A stretch of 7,764 nt of DNA from an uncultured Ruminococcus sp. (GCA_902772795.1 CACYBZ010000453.1:1-7764), one strand, 5' to 3'; shown: positions 1-7,764, counted from the first letter of the stretch. Made by a program: numbers and translations. The notes: generated from the sequence alone by a model not told the origin.

Positions 1-3000
1 AATTTTGACCTTTATCCTGATAAGGAAAATGCAGAAAAATCTGTTACACTTAACGGTGTCATGCCTGAAAATGCGTCTGCTGAGGCAGTGGACGTGACGG
101 AAAAATTTTCGGATTTTAATGGTTTATCTGAAAAAGACAAATCATCTGTTCTTGTTGCCTATGACATCACCATAACCAACGGTAATAAAGAATATCAGCC
201 TGATGAAAACAAGCCTGTTCATGTGGAAATCGCCAATCCGGAAATCTCTACGGAAAACACCAATGAATTGTGGCATATCAAAGATGACGGTTCAAAAGAA
301 CAGATTACCGATTTTACGGTTGAGAACGGCAAAATCTGCTTTGAGGCGAAAGGATTCAGCGTCTATGCTGTTGTTGCCGTACCGAAACCGTTCGATGCGA
401 ATACAGTAAAATCAACAGAGGATTTGACAGAAGACAGCAGAGCAAGTTCAGGTTTTTATCTTAATTATGTCAACGAAAACGGTGAAACCCGGTATTTTAC
501 CAACAGTGTTAATAGTAATAATGCCTTGGTAGAAACAACAGATATTTCTTCAGCGTCAGTCTGGTATTTTGAACGTGAGGGAAATTATTATAAGCTTTAC
601 ACTTACGTTAACGGAACAAAAAAATATATACATAACAAAAAGGATAACCTGATTGAACTGAGCAATACACCTGACCTTCTGGAGATTAGCAACAGTAAAA
701 AAGCTGACTTTTTTTATTTTAAGAAAAAAGATGAAGAAAAGTATCTGCAACACTCCAATGGTGGCAATGGTATTCGCTATTGGACAGATAACAAGAATAT
801 CGCCAACAGTAGTATCCAGGCGGGCTTTGTTTCTGTTATCAGTCAGCCGGATGACTATCACAGACTCTCTGGGCAGACCTATGGTCTGATGAGTTATACA
901 GGGGGTACGTTGGGTGATGCTCTTATGGCTGAGGGTGACACTAATTATCTTGATATGATGTCGTTGGTGGTAAGGGAAAATTACGACAGTAAAACTCTTT
1001 ATGTTGCTCAGGACAGTGACATATCCTTGTGGACATTTCATCTGGAATCAGGTAATCAATATACCATCTCTGTTGAAGTAAATGGTGAAACCAGATATCT
1101 GTGTATCGGTGAGGATACATTGTCAGTGGTTGATGAAGAACAAGCGTCCGTGATAACGATAACGTCCAACGATGACAGAAAAATCAAGCTGGTGACTGAC
1201 GGCAAAGCGGTGACTTTTGGTAATAATGGTTTCTATGTTACTGATGACGATGCGGGCAATGCCAGACAATGGCTTAATCTTGTCAGTCTGTCAGGAATTT
1301 CTCATGAAGACTATATCACCTATGTTGCTGACAAAGTAGGTGTTTCTGATGAAAATGTGACGGACGGCAGTTCTGTGATTGTATACACCCGTGTATGGAA
1401 CAACGACAAAAAAACCTACGAATTTTATGCAGTGGACTGTGACGGAACATTATATCCCTGCTATGAACGTGGTGACCATATCATGTGGATTGGTAACAAA
1501 ATCAATACCCTGAGTTGGAAGTTTATTGAGTACCATTATGATGACGGGTCGCCGAATTTTTATTATGAACTGTATAACCCCTATTCACGAAAATATATTG
1601 CTCCCCAGCTGGTGGGCGGACAGACGATTTCTGATAACAAAATCGGTATCAATATGCCGGGCAGACGTGAAGGAGAATATTATACTACAATTGTTGCGTG
1701 GGACGACCCGTATTATGCTTATGCAGGGCTGAAATCCAGTATTGCTGACAGAAGCATTACTGTGGGAAGAAGGGCAACTGCGGATACTTTTTACTTTGCT
1801 ATGGTAGAAACATCTGTCCCCACACTGACAAAAGTAAAAACGCTGAATAACGAAGATTTCGGTATTACTATGAAGATGGTTGACTTTCCCGTACAACCCC
1901 ATACCGAAGGCAAACCGGAAGATGATTTTCAGAATTATTTTTTGGGTACAGATTCCACAAGTCAGGTACCACCCACACAAGGGTTATTGTCTAACAAGCT
2001 GAATGCCAACGGTTATCCCACTGCGGAAAGAACACAAAGAAATTTATCCGATTTGTTCAATTTTGATGCCAACAAGGTGAGAGAGGTCAATCATCTTTTT
2101 ATCGAAAGTATATATAATGCCAGCGGATATTTTGAATTCGACAGTTGTCAGAACTTTGCTACATTGATACAGGAAAATGGCAGTGTCGGTAATGATTTTA
2201 TCGTATATAAAGAACTCGGTACATCAGACGTATACGTCAGAAATACTCTGCAACACGGACAGTTTTTCCCTTATAATACTATTCAGGCAGGAGTTTACTC
2301 TACGAAAAATCCAAAGAATATGTATAGTTCTTTGGCTCAGCTGAATCAGCCTGATGTGGCTGTTCTGCCTGAAAGCGACCCCAGAAAATATGAAAAACTG
2401 CACGCTGTCAAAGGTTCTCCCAACTATTACAATGGTATGGAAATAAGTGCAGGGTTTATTCAACCGCCAAACGGTCATGATGCTTGGGGACATGACATTA
2501 TCTTTGAATTTATCGGTGATGACGATTTCTGGCTTTACGTCAACGATGAACTGATTATTGACCTTGGTGGAATTCATTCAGCGTTAGGAGGCAGTGTCAA
2601 CTTTTCTACAGGCGAGGTCATGGTAAATGGAGAAAACACAACACTGCGTAACCTGTTTGAACAGAATTATCGTTCACGTAATACCAATGCAACTGATGAA
2701 GCTGTCAACGCTTATCTTGACAAATATTTCGTTCTGAAAAACGGACACTATATTTTCAAGGATTATTCTTCCCATACCATGAGGATTTTCTACATGGAAA
2801 GAGGTGCAGGTGCATCTAATCTGCATATGCGTTTCAACCTCAACTATGTCACACCCGGTCATGTCATGCTGACAAAGGAACTGACAGGAGCAAAAACGCC
2901 TGAATTTGATTTGGTAGAATATCCTTACCAGATTTTTTACAAGGAGTCAGAGGACGGAACGGAATATCTGCTGAAAAATGACAGCGAGCACATTAGTGTT

Positions 3001-6000
3001 ACTTATCAGAATTCCACACAGAAAGTCGATTACCGACCCACATATACACCACCCGGCAGCAGTGCCTCTTATGAATCCGTTTATTTGTTGCACCCCGGAA
3101 AAAGTGCGGAAATTCATTTTCCTACCAATGCATATCAATACAGAATTGTAGAATGTGGTATCAATGAAGAAGTATATGATTCTGTTAAGGTCAATGAACA
3201 GCAGGTCAGTGCCAGTGATATCGAGGGCAGTATCAACCGAAAGGCTTATGATTCAGGCACACTTCTGGTCAAACAACGGCCGTCCATCGTTTATGAGAAC
3301 AATGTCAAATCAGGGTCTTTGCGGACGCTCAGTTTCCGTAAAAAACTCTATGACGAATCTTATGACGCAGATTATGCTCAATCTCTGCTGGAAGATACAA
3401 CATTCACCCCTGAACAGCGTCAGACCAATTATCAGAATTATGAAAATGAACATAGACTGACAGAATCAGATGACCATACTCTTTTTCATTTCCGTTTGTA
3501 TCTGTCCAACGGTGTGGAGAGTACGTTGAAACTGGCAGATATGTACAGATATTATGTAAAAAATCCTGAAGGCTATTTGTGTTATTGGGACGTAGACAGT
3601 CAGCATTTCGCCGTACCGACGGACACTGCTCAGAGAAGGACGGACTCTGGCACATTGACAGCCGATGAAGAAATCATGTATTCGTTTGAAACCTCAATGA
3701 ACGGAGCAATTTCCAAAATTCCCGCAGACTATACGGTCGAAGTGCCGAATCTTCCTGTCGGCATGAAATTCAAAGTGGAAGAAAAACCGTCAGAAATTCC
3801 TCTAGGTTACAGTGTGGAAGAATACGCACGTCAGGGCGGAACTTATTTTGTCGAACCGGGAGAAACACAGAATACGGGGTGGATAATAGACAGTGATTCT
3901 CCTGCGATGTCTGTTTCCAACAGACGTGGCTGGGGGCTGAAAGCTGACAAAATATGGACAGACAGCGATTTTACTGCTTCACATGGAGCTATTTATACCG
4001 CAGTCTATGTTGACAATGTATTGCTTCCTGATACAGTAAAACAAATCAAACACCCCGAAACATCTGTCCGCTACTTTTTCGATAAAGTGCAGGCAGGAAA
4101 ACAGTTTTCAGATTATCTGATATATGAAGTTATTCTGACAAATCCTACGGTGGACGATAACGGTAATGTAACGCATTATGACAGTATCCGTCAGGCACAT
4201 TCGCTGACGGTAAACGCTGTCAACAAACTGACAAATCAGGAAAAGTCATGTGATTATGTGGTGGAATATGCTCTGGGAACACCTGTACATACAGCGTCAG
4301 GAACTTCTACAGTCAGCGGTAATGTCCGTACAGATACCATCACCAATACCCGTTCAGGTGGTTTGGTTATTGCTTTGTACGATATGAATACCAATGACCC
4401 TCTGGCAGATGGTATATTTGTCCTTAAACAGGGCGATACGGTACTGGGTACATTCACTTCGGACGCATACGGTCAGATTACCATTATGTATGATTTCGAT
4501 TATGGTACAGCGTATACCCTCACGCAGACCACTCCGCCAAAGACCTATATTGCCTTGCCCGCCACGATGACTTTTGTTATCAACAATGATGACTCAGTAA
4601 CAATGAGCGGTAACGATTCTGTCTGGCAGAAATGGCGTACGCCACCTGCACCTGCTACTCCCCAAGAACATAGCCCGCTTATTGCATTTATTGATGTTTT
4701 CAATAAACCGTTTGAACTCAAAGCCATAAAGGTTGACAGTGAAACCAATGAGCCCCTCAGCGGAGCGAAATTTGCATTATACCGCAGTGTCGACGGTATC
4801 GGCGGAGAAGTAAAAGATGTCAAGCCTGTTGACGGGTTTGACAGTCTGATATCAGGCGATGACGGTGTGATTCCTAAAATCAACAATACGTTACCTGACG
4901 GCAAGTATTATCTTGAGGAAGTTTCTGCTCCTTCCGATTATGAAGAACTTGGCGAAGACATTGTTTTCACGATTTCCCCTACAGGTGATGTCAGTATCAA
5001 CAGTGCAGGGCACAGTGACTATCTGGAAGTTGATGGCGGTGCTGGAAATCATACATATACCATTCGTATTCCCGATACGCCGAGTACCAATCAGCTGACA
5101 TTAAGTCATAAAGTCAATGCCGATAACGTCAACCGTGGTCTGAAACAAAAGACAATGGTTGTAGCAAACAGAGATGTTTTTGAAGTGCAGATGGGAACAA
5201 AGTATATGAAAGCAGGAAAAAACAATGATGTCACTATTCCCATCGGACAGAATTTTACTCGTAAGTCACCTGATTCCTCCTATACAGATATATTACAGGT
5301 AAAGAAAAATTGGAATCCCTCTGACAGTGAGAAAAACAATGTTGCTTCGGGAAACAACGGCTATACGGCAATCAAGGCCTGTTATACATGGACAGATACG
5401 GCTCAACAGCTTGGTGCTACGGGTGAACCGCTTGACCCTGAAGAAAGGTCAGCAACAGGTCAGGGTGTCGGCAAACCGCACGATGACGGCACGGTTTCTT
5501 TGCTGTATGACCAGACGGCGACATTTGCCAATCAGTTTTCTTCGGCAAAGGCAGTATCGGGCAAAGTACCGTTGATTGCTTTCCAGCTGAAAGAAAATCT
5601 ACAGGCTTTCAAAACGACAAATAACGCTACCACGGGAATTATTGATTGTTATAACGCTGTTGCTGAAACACCGCCTCTGGAAAGAAAATACAGTCAGTTC
5701 TATACATCTGCCGTTGAGCTGAACGGCGGAACATATACAGAAAACAGAGTGTCGTACGGCGGATATCCTGCACAGAAATCTACAGCGGAAAATGCTTCAA
5801 AGTTCGGTGGCGGAGAGTTCAGTGTTACCCGAAATGACATTGCTTTAACGTACACACATACTATCAAGACAGGCAGTGTTACTGTCAGCAAAAAACTTGA
5901 CGGATCTATAAACGATAAGGATACCAACGGTAAAAAGAAAGCCTATACCTTTATTTTATCTTACCGTAATTTGTTCGGCTATCATAATCCTGAAGGTACG

Positions 6001-7764
6001 GCTGACAGTGAACCATGGAGTTATGCGGACGGTCTTTGCGGTATACGTTCAGGCGAAGACGCTGACGGACACAGTTATGATGATACCGCCTACTATACGG
6101 CAGATGACTCAAGAAAACAGGTTGAAGCAGGCAATGGCGGAAGATTTACATTGGTAGATGGAGAATCCGTTACTTTCTCAGGAATTCCTGTAGGAACAAT
6201 TCTGCGTGTAGAAGAATTTTCGGGATTTATCGGGCAGGATAATGCAAAACTGGAATCTACAGTGAACAAAGTTGTTTTTTCAGGTATTGTCGGCGAGGGT
6301 GGTCTTTCCGATAACGAAAGCGATAATCAGCGAAAGGACTATACAGGCGAAAATACGAAAACTGACCTGAAACTGGACAGAGAAACGGTAACGGACGGCA
6401 ATGAAACAAAAACGAAAGTTACTGTCAATACCAATAATTATCAGATGAAAAATGAAGCAGAATGGTTGTATGAGATACATAATATGTATACAACAAAAAT
6501 GCCCGTATTGTACAGATATGTGGACAGGTATATTGTCAACGGGCAGGCAACGGACTTGCGGGATAATTATACTTACTTTGTCAATGAGCTTGACGGTAGT
6601 TATCTGAGTGTGTTCGATGGAAACGGAGCATTGAACGGAACGGCGAAAACAAATATCTGTGATTCTGCACCTCATATTCTCAATGTGCTGTGCGACTATG
6701 ATATTACCTACGATGCAACAAGTGCAAAGGACGGTGTATATTACGATGAGCAGAATACCTTCTACAGAAATACGGTAAAATCCCCGTCGGGAACAGCACA
6801 CAGTCAGTTTGAATGTCGTAAGATAACAACAGAACTTACGAATGTCATCAATGCCATGTATGGTGAAAACAACAGCAACAGTACCATTAATGAAACAGCA
6901 TATGACAATCTGAAAGAGGATTGTCTGACAAATAAAACATCGTCAGTATATGCCAAAGATGATGTTATCGGGTTGAAAACATCACTCAGAAATATCATCA
7001 ACAAGGCAATAGCCGATTATGGGGCAACATCGCCGACTAAAGCACAACTTCTGGCTGTGCTGGAAGATACAAACGGTACCAACGGTTATTTTTACTATAA
7101 AGACAGTGATTTCTACATCATTCAGGCAACCTATGCCAATACGCTGAGATTGTATGATGTCAATGTACAGCTGGTTGTTCCGAATGGGTTGAACACGACA
7201 ACGAAAAAGCTGAGTGAACAAAAGGAAATCTGTATTGATGGTGATATTTACCGTACAGGCGAATATATCACGGTAAAATATCAGGTGCCGTTCAATGGAA
7301 TTACCAACCTTTCCAACACAACAAATACAGACAGTGAACGTGATTCTGCTATTATCCATGCTCTGGGATTGTCTGTCAGCGGTAAGGAACTTTACCGTAT
7401 TCAGACAAATGACGAACGTGAAATTTATTTCGGTTACTGGGAGAGAATCGTCACTTATCACGACAGCAATACATTACAGACAACTTTTACGCCTGTTTCG
7501 ACCAACTTTAACTATCATTATCGTGTCAATGACCATGTTACTATCAGGGCAGTGTATCAGGAGGCAAACAAGGCAGGTACAGAGTCTGCTGACAACAGAA
7601 AGCGTTATGAACCAGGCAGAACCCTGGCAACAGAAGAAGATTTTGTGCCGTTTGACTCTGAGAAAAACAGAACAATCGAAAGACTTTACAGCCCTGTTCA
7701 GAAAAGAACACGTGTTATTTTCTGGGAGGAAGACAATGGTGTCAGAAAATACATGGATACTTCG
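1..7764 (+). CDS. Giant SpaA/Cna-B and fibro-slime domain surface protein (internal fragment, both ends missing)
   Basis: Frame 1 is open across the whole window: 2,588 codons and no stop, so the gene enters and leaves the window. The start codon, signal peptide, ribosome binding site and wall anchor cannot be seen. The translation is recognisable throughout as a large secreted adhesin of gut Clostridia: a beta-rich leader domain (residues 14-127), three related beta blocks (148-603), a fibro-slime/PA14-like domain (662-947) with GDDDFWLYVND and DLGGIH, three Cna-B-like domains (950-1449), two SpaA-like domains (1452-1694), an unassigned region (1696-1955), another Cna-B-like domain (1958-2161) and a complex tail (2162-2588). 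Five of the Cna-B/SpaA units keep plausible isopeptide Lys, Glu and Asn/Asp residues. I see no catalytic enzyme motif. The expected role is an extended surface fibre for adhesion to host, plant fibre or other cells; this is inferred from the families, and the ligand is unknown. The coding frame shows no frameshift or internal stop. Family assignment is firm; the function is not. Confidence 0.95.
40..381 (+). other. Leader beta domain of the surface protein (residues 14-127)
   Basis: Residues 14-127 run from a strand with SVTLNGVMPE through AVDVTEKF, YDITITNGNKEYQP and PVHVEI to the closing strand GFSVYAVVAV. This order (MPE strand, a Y-D-I strand followed by 'xYQP', a P-V-x-V strand, a short 'DDGS' turn and an FSVYA(V/I)V end) is one I recognise from other clostridial SpaA-type adhesins, where the block sits before the ligand-binding part. 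The beginning may lie upstream of the window. No catalytic or metal site is visible. The function is unknown; a spacer or Ig-like fold is the simplest guess. Confidence 0.6.
442..1809 (+). repeat. Three diverged protein repeats of about 160 residues, possibly beta-trefoil-like
   Basis: Residues 148-603 hold three related blocks: about 148-280, 293-431 and 457-603. Each has a W-x-F core followed 21-26 residues later by a Tyr-Ile/Leu strand: W188-Y-F with KKYI, W344-T-F with TRYL, and W506-K-F with RKYI, giving spacings of 156 and 162 residues. Other shared pieces are NGETRY at 160-165 and again at 361-366, and ADFFYF at 235-240 against ADTFYF at 594-599. Block 1 itself looks three-fold (FYLNY, VWYF, DFFYF strands, each with a second Tyr strand), which suggests a beta-trefoil. 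A carbohydrate-binding role like that of ricin-type lectins is possible, but the classic QxW motif is not seen, so this is inference. Blocks 2 and 3 are strongly diverged. Confidence 0.55.
1984..2841 (+). other. Fibro-slime domain (PA14-like fold), residues 662-947
   Basis: The diagnostic core is at residues 839-873: GDDDFWLYVND (839-849), DLGGIH (854-859) and NFSTGEV (867-873), closing with the strand FYMERGAGASN (930-940). This is the signature of the fibro-slime domain family, known from Fibrobacter, slime moulds and many clostridial surface proteins, and related to the PA14 beta-barrel. In PA14-type lectins and adhesins, acidic residues near such a D-D-D loop bind calcium and help bind sugar, so Asp840-842 are candidate metal ligands. 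Before the core come REVNHLF, a tyrosine-rich strand with FEFDS, a KELG strand, HGQFFPY and a DAWGHDI strand. All signature residues are present and the domain looks intact. It is the best candidate for the ligand-binding head, but the ligand is unknown. Confidence 0.85.
2848..3303 (+). other. Cna-B-like isopeptide domain A (residues 950-1101)
   Basis: This domain directly follows the fibro-slime domain. It opens with GHVMLTKELTG, placing Lys959 where Cna-B-type domains carry the bond-forming lysine. A YRIVE strand (1047-1051) fits the Y-x-[IV]-x-E motif with Glu1051 as the bond-promoting acid. It closes with IVYENNV, where Asn1100 or Asn1101 is the likely partner. The complete triad suggests a self-formed Lys-Asn bond that stiffens the stalk. 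The PYQIFYKE strand (around 974-982) is typical of this domain in related proteins. The bond is predicted from position only. Confidence 0.7.
3316..3921 (+). other. Cna-B-like isopeptide domain B (residues 1106-1307)
   Basis: The opening strand LSFRKKLYDES (1110-1120) supplies Lys1114/Lys1115. The FKVEE strand (1257-1261), followed by a GYSVEEY strand, gives Glu1261 in the expected F-x-V-x-E setting. The end AMSVSNRR supplies Asn1307. At about 200 residues it is longer than a usual Cna-B domain (about 70-110). The extra length lies between the first strand and the SKIPADYTVEVPNLPVG segment and includes the HFRLYLSNG strand and the Y-x-Y-Y-V-K segment. Which of the two lysines reacts cannot be decided from sequence. 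Confidence 0.6.
3928..4347 (+). other. Cna-B-like isopeptide domain C (residues 1310-1449)
   Basis: The start GWGLKADKIWTDSDF matches the classical Cna-B opening 'K-x-W-x-D', here Lys1317-I-Trp1319; Lys1314 is the alternative bond lysine. A YLIYE strand (1372-1376) fits Y-x-I-x-E with Glu1376, and the last strand ends TITN with Asn1449. All three residues of the isopeptide triad are therefore available. The strand AIYTAVYV after the opening is the usual second strand of the fold. The VILTNPTVDDNGNV hairpin adds length beyond a minimal Cna-B unit. Confidence 0.7.
4354..4704 (+). other. SpaA-like domain 1, apparently unable to cross-link (residues 1452-1568)
   Basis: The block GGLVIALYDM...DPLADGIFVLKQ aligns without gaps over 25 residues to the opening of the next SpaA domain, and carries the usual TFTSDAYG turn and YTLTQTTPP strand. 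In the alignment the bond lysine (Lys1577 of the neighbour) falls on Leu1459, and the catalytic glutamate of the Y-x-L-x-E motif is Gln1509 (YTLTQ). The closing Asn1568 (VFNKP) remains. With Lys and Glu both gone, no isopeptide bond is expected. The fold itself looks intact. Confidence 0.7.
4708..5082 (+). other. SpaA-like isopeptide domain 2 (residues 1570-1694)
   Basis: This is the clearest SpaA unit in the window: FELKAIKVDSETNEPLSGAK opens it with Lys1577 and the P-L-x-G-A-x-F-x-L-Y signature, DGKYYLEEVSAP gives Glu1640 in Y-x-L-x-E followed by the usual A-P-x-x-Y, and VFTIS is the late strand. The last strand ends TIRIPDTPS, so the bond partner would be Asp1692 where most relatives have Asn. 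Such domains form stalks of pilins and adhesins of Gram-positive bacteria. A loop of about 25 residues between the first strand and the GDDGVIPK turn is longer than usual. Confidence 0.8.
5086..5865 (+). other. Unassigned beta-rich region (residues 1696-1955)
   Basis: I do not recognise a named domain here. The first strand LTLSHKVN (Lys1704) looks like the opening of another Cna-B unit, and TATFANQF (Asn1844) could be a closing strand, but no Y-x-[VIL]-x-E motif is obvious between them. The second part (about 1850-1955) contains VPLIAFQLKE, a YTSAVELNGG strand and a glycine-rich KFGGGEF turn before a strand leading into the next Cna-B domain. It carries Cys1794 and Cys1883. A degenerate Cna-B domain plus an inserted segment is one reading; a distinct uncharacterised domain is the other. 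Confidence 0.4.
5872..6483 (+). other. Cna-B-like isopeptide domain D (residues 1958-2161)
   Basis: The opening GSVTVSKKLDG closely parallels GHVMLTKELTG of domain A and places Lys1964 in the bond position. A YTFILSY strand follows (1982-1988). SVTFSGIPVGTILRVEE ends with Glu2072 in L-x-V-x-E, and the terminal strand EIHN supplies Asn2161. The triad is complete. Two long polar stretches, about 1990-2045 and 2095-2150, rich in Asp, Asn, Thr and Gly, expand the domain to about 200 residues and are probably surface loops. Confidence 0.65.
6484..7140 (+). other. Tail region with a polar, probably helical, Cys-containing insert (residues 2162-2380)
   Basis: After domain D the chain continues with a strand pair (VLYRYVDRYIVNG) of the kind seen where these adhesins change to C-terminal modules. 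From about 2217 to 2356 the composition shifts: ITTELTNVINAMYG, ETAYDNLKEDC, GLKTSLRNIINKAIADYG and KAQLLAVLEDTNG read as amphipathic helices, unlike the beta-rich rest of the protein. Four cysteines (2220, 2231, 2272, 2307) fall in fewer than 100 residues. I recognise no family; the role is unknown. Confidence 0.4.
7141..7764 (+). other. C-terminal-side beta module, cut by the window end (residues 2381-2588)
   Basis: Residues 2381-2588 return to a beta-rich pattern: YDVNVQLVVPNG, EYITVKYQVPF, then a module with FGYWE (2477-2481), FNYHYRVND (2503-2511) and VTIRAVYQ, ending in TRVIFWEEDNG near the edge. I recall 'FGYW...FNY...' as a recurring element near the C-terminal side of related clostridial adhesins, just ahead of further strands and the anchor. 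The chain is still open at the last base, so its end, and any sortase signal or membrane segment, lies downstream. Confidence 0.45.

Noticed and set aside
556..1041. Antisense open frame of 161 codons
   Set aside because: Its codons are in register with the sense codons of the main gene, so it stays open simply because TTA, CTA and TCA are scarce there. The translation shows no domain, and the sense strand has clear protein repeats.
442..1809. DNA-level tandem repeats or recombination-prone repeats behind the protein repeats
   Set aside because: The repeats are visible only in the protein. Even the shared NGETRY segment differs at several bases between 478-495 and 1081-1098, so recent duplication or slippage is not supported.
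1585..1980. Antisense open frame of 131 codons
   Set aside because: In register with the sense codons; a shadow of trefoil-like block 3 and the linker. No recognisable protein features.
2224..2577. Antisense open frame of 117 codons
   Set aside because: Lies opposite the fibro-slime domain, whose sense motifs are unmistakable.
3155..3460. Out-of-frame + strand open frame of 101 codons
   Set aside because: Overlaps the main gene in another frame and breaks no domain. Composition is untypical (Met, Arg, Ser-rich), and there is no sign of a frameshift, because frame 1 stays open through it.
4545..4904. Antisense open frame of 119 codons
   Set aside because: Opposite the two SpaA domains, whose motifs are clear on the + strand; no independent support.
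6280..6801. Antisense open frame of 173 codons with hydrophobic stretches
   Set aside because: The hydrophobic look is the complement of Asn/Asp/Lys-rich sense codons. It is in register with the main gene and has no credible translation start context or family match.
6982..7461. Antisense open frame of 159 codons
   Set aside because: Also in register with the sense codons, and its translation is compositional noise (Ile, Val, Cys, Phe-rich).
7724..7764. Shine-Dalgarno-like GGGAGGA followed by an ATG at 7736 in a different frame
   Set aside because: The main frame remains open past it and codes a plausible strand (IFWEEDNG). The alternative frame is seen for only nine complete codons. Probably a chance purine-rich stretch, but the sequence beyond the window would settle it.
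1..7764. A previously undescribed multi-gene system (defence, biosynthetic or mobile)
   Set aside because: There is only one gene in the window and no enzymatic, nuclease, transposase or toxin motif in it. Novelty here is limited to unusual modules within a known kind of adhesin.

Overview
The whole 7,764-base window is the inside of one protein-coding gene on the + strand. Reading from base 1 gives 2,588 consecutive sense codons with no stop, and neither the true start nor the stop codon lies in the window. There is no intergenic DNA, RNA gene, mobile element, CRISPR array, promoter or terminator that I can support. Every other open frame, on either strand, is a shadow of this reading frame.

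The product is part of a giant extracellular surface protein of the type usually annotated 'SpaA isopeptide-forming pilin-related protein', 'Cna B-type domain-containing' or 'fibro-slime domain-containing' protein. Proteins with this layout are typical of anaerobic gut and rumen Clostridia (Oscillospiraceae/Ruminococcus and Lachnospiraceae). AT-leaning codons and the protein style (rich in Asn, Asp, Tyr, Thr; poor in Cys) fit such a Gram-positive host. The exact genus cannot be told from the window.

Layout in residues of the window translation: 14-127, a beta-rich leader domain ending in an FSVYAVV strand; 148-603, three related beta-rich blocks with a roughly 160-residue period, possibly beta-trefoil-like; 662-947, a fibro-slime (PA14-like) domain with a GDDDFW...DLGGIH signature; 950-1101, 1106-1307 and 1310-1449, three Cna-B-like domains with apparent Lys/Glu/Asn isopeptide residues; 1452-1568, a SpaA-like domain that has lost its Lys and Glu; 1570-1694, an intact SpaA domain; 1696-1955, an unassigned beta-rich region; 1958-2161, a further Cna-B-like domain; 2162-2380, a region with a polar, probably helical, relatively Cys-rich insert; 2381-2588, a beta-rich region with an FGYW...FNY motif that runs out of the window.

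Inferred picture: a long fibre on the cell surface. A distal part (trefoil-like blocks and fibro-slime domain) could bind a glycan or other ligand, held away from the wall by a stalk of Ig-like domains stiffened by internal Lys-Asn/Asp bonds. The signal peptide would be upstream, and the wall anchor (for example LPxTG) or transmembrane end would be downstream, outside the window. The main points worth a second look are the apparently bond-dead SpaA domain between cross-linkable neighbours, the unassigned region 1696-1955, and the Cys-containing helical insert near the 3' side.
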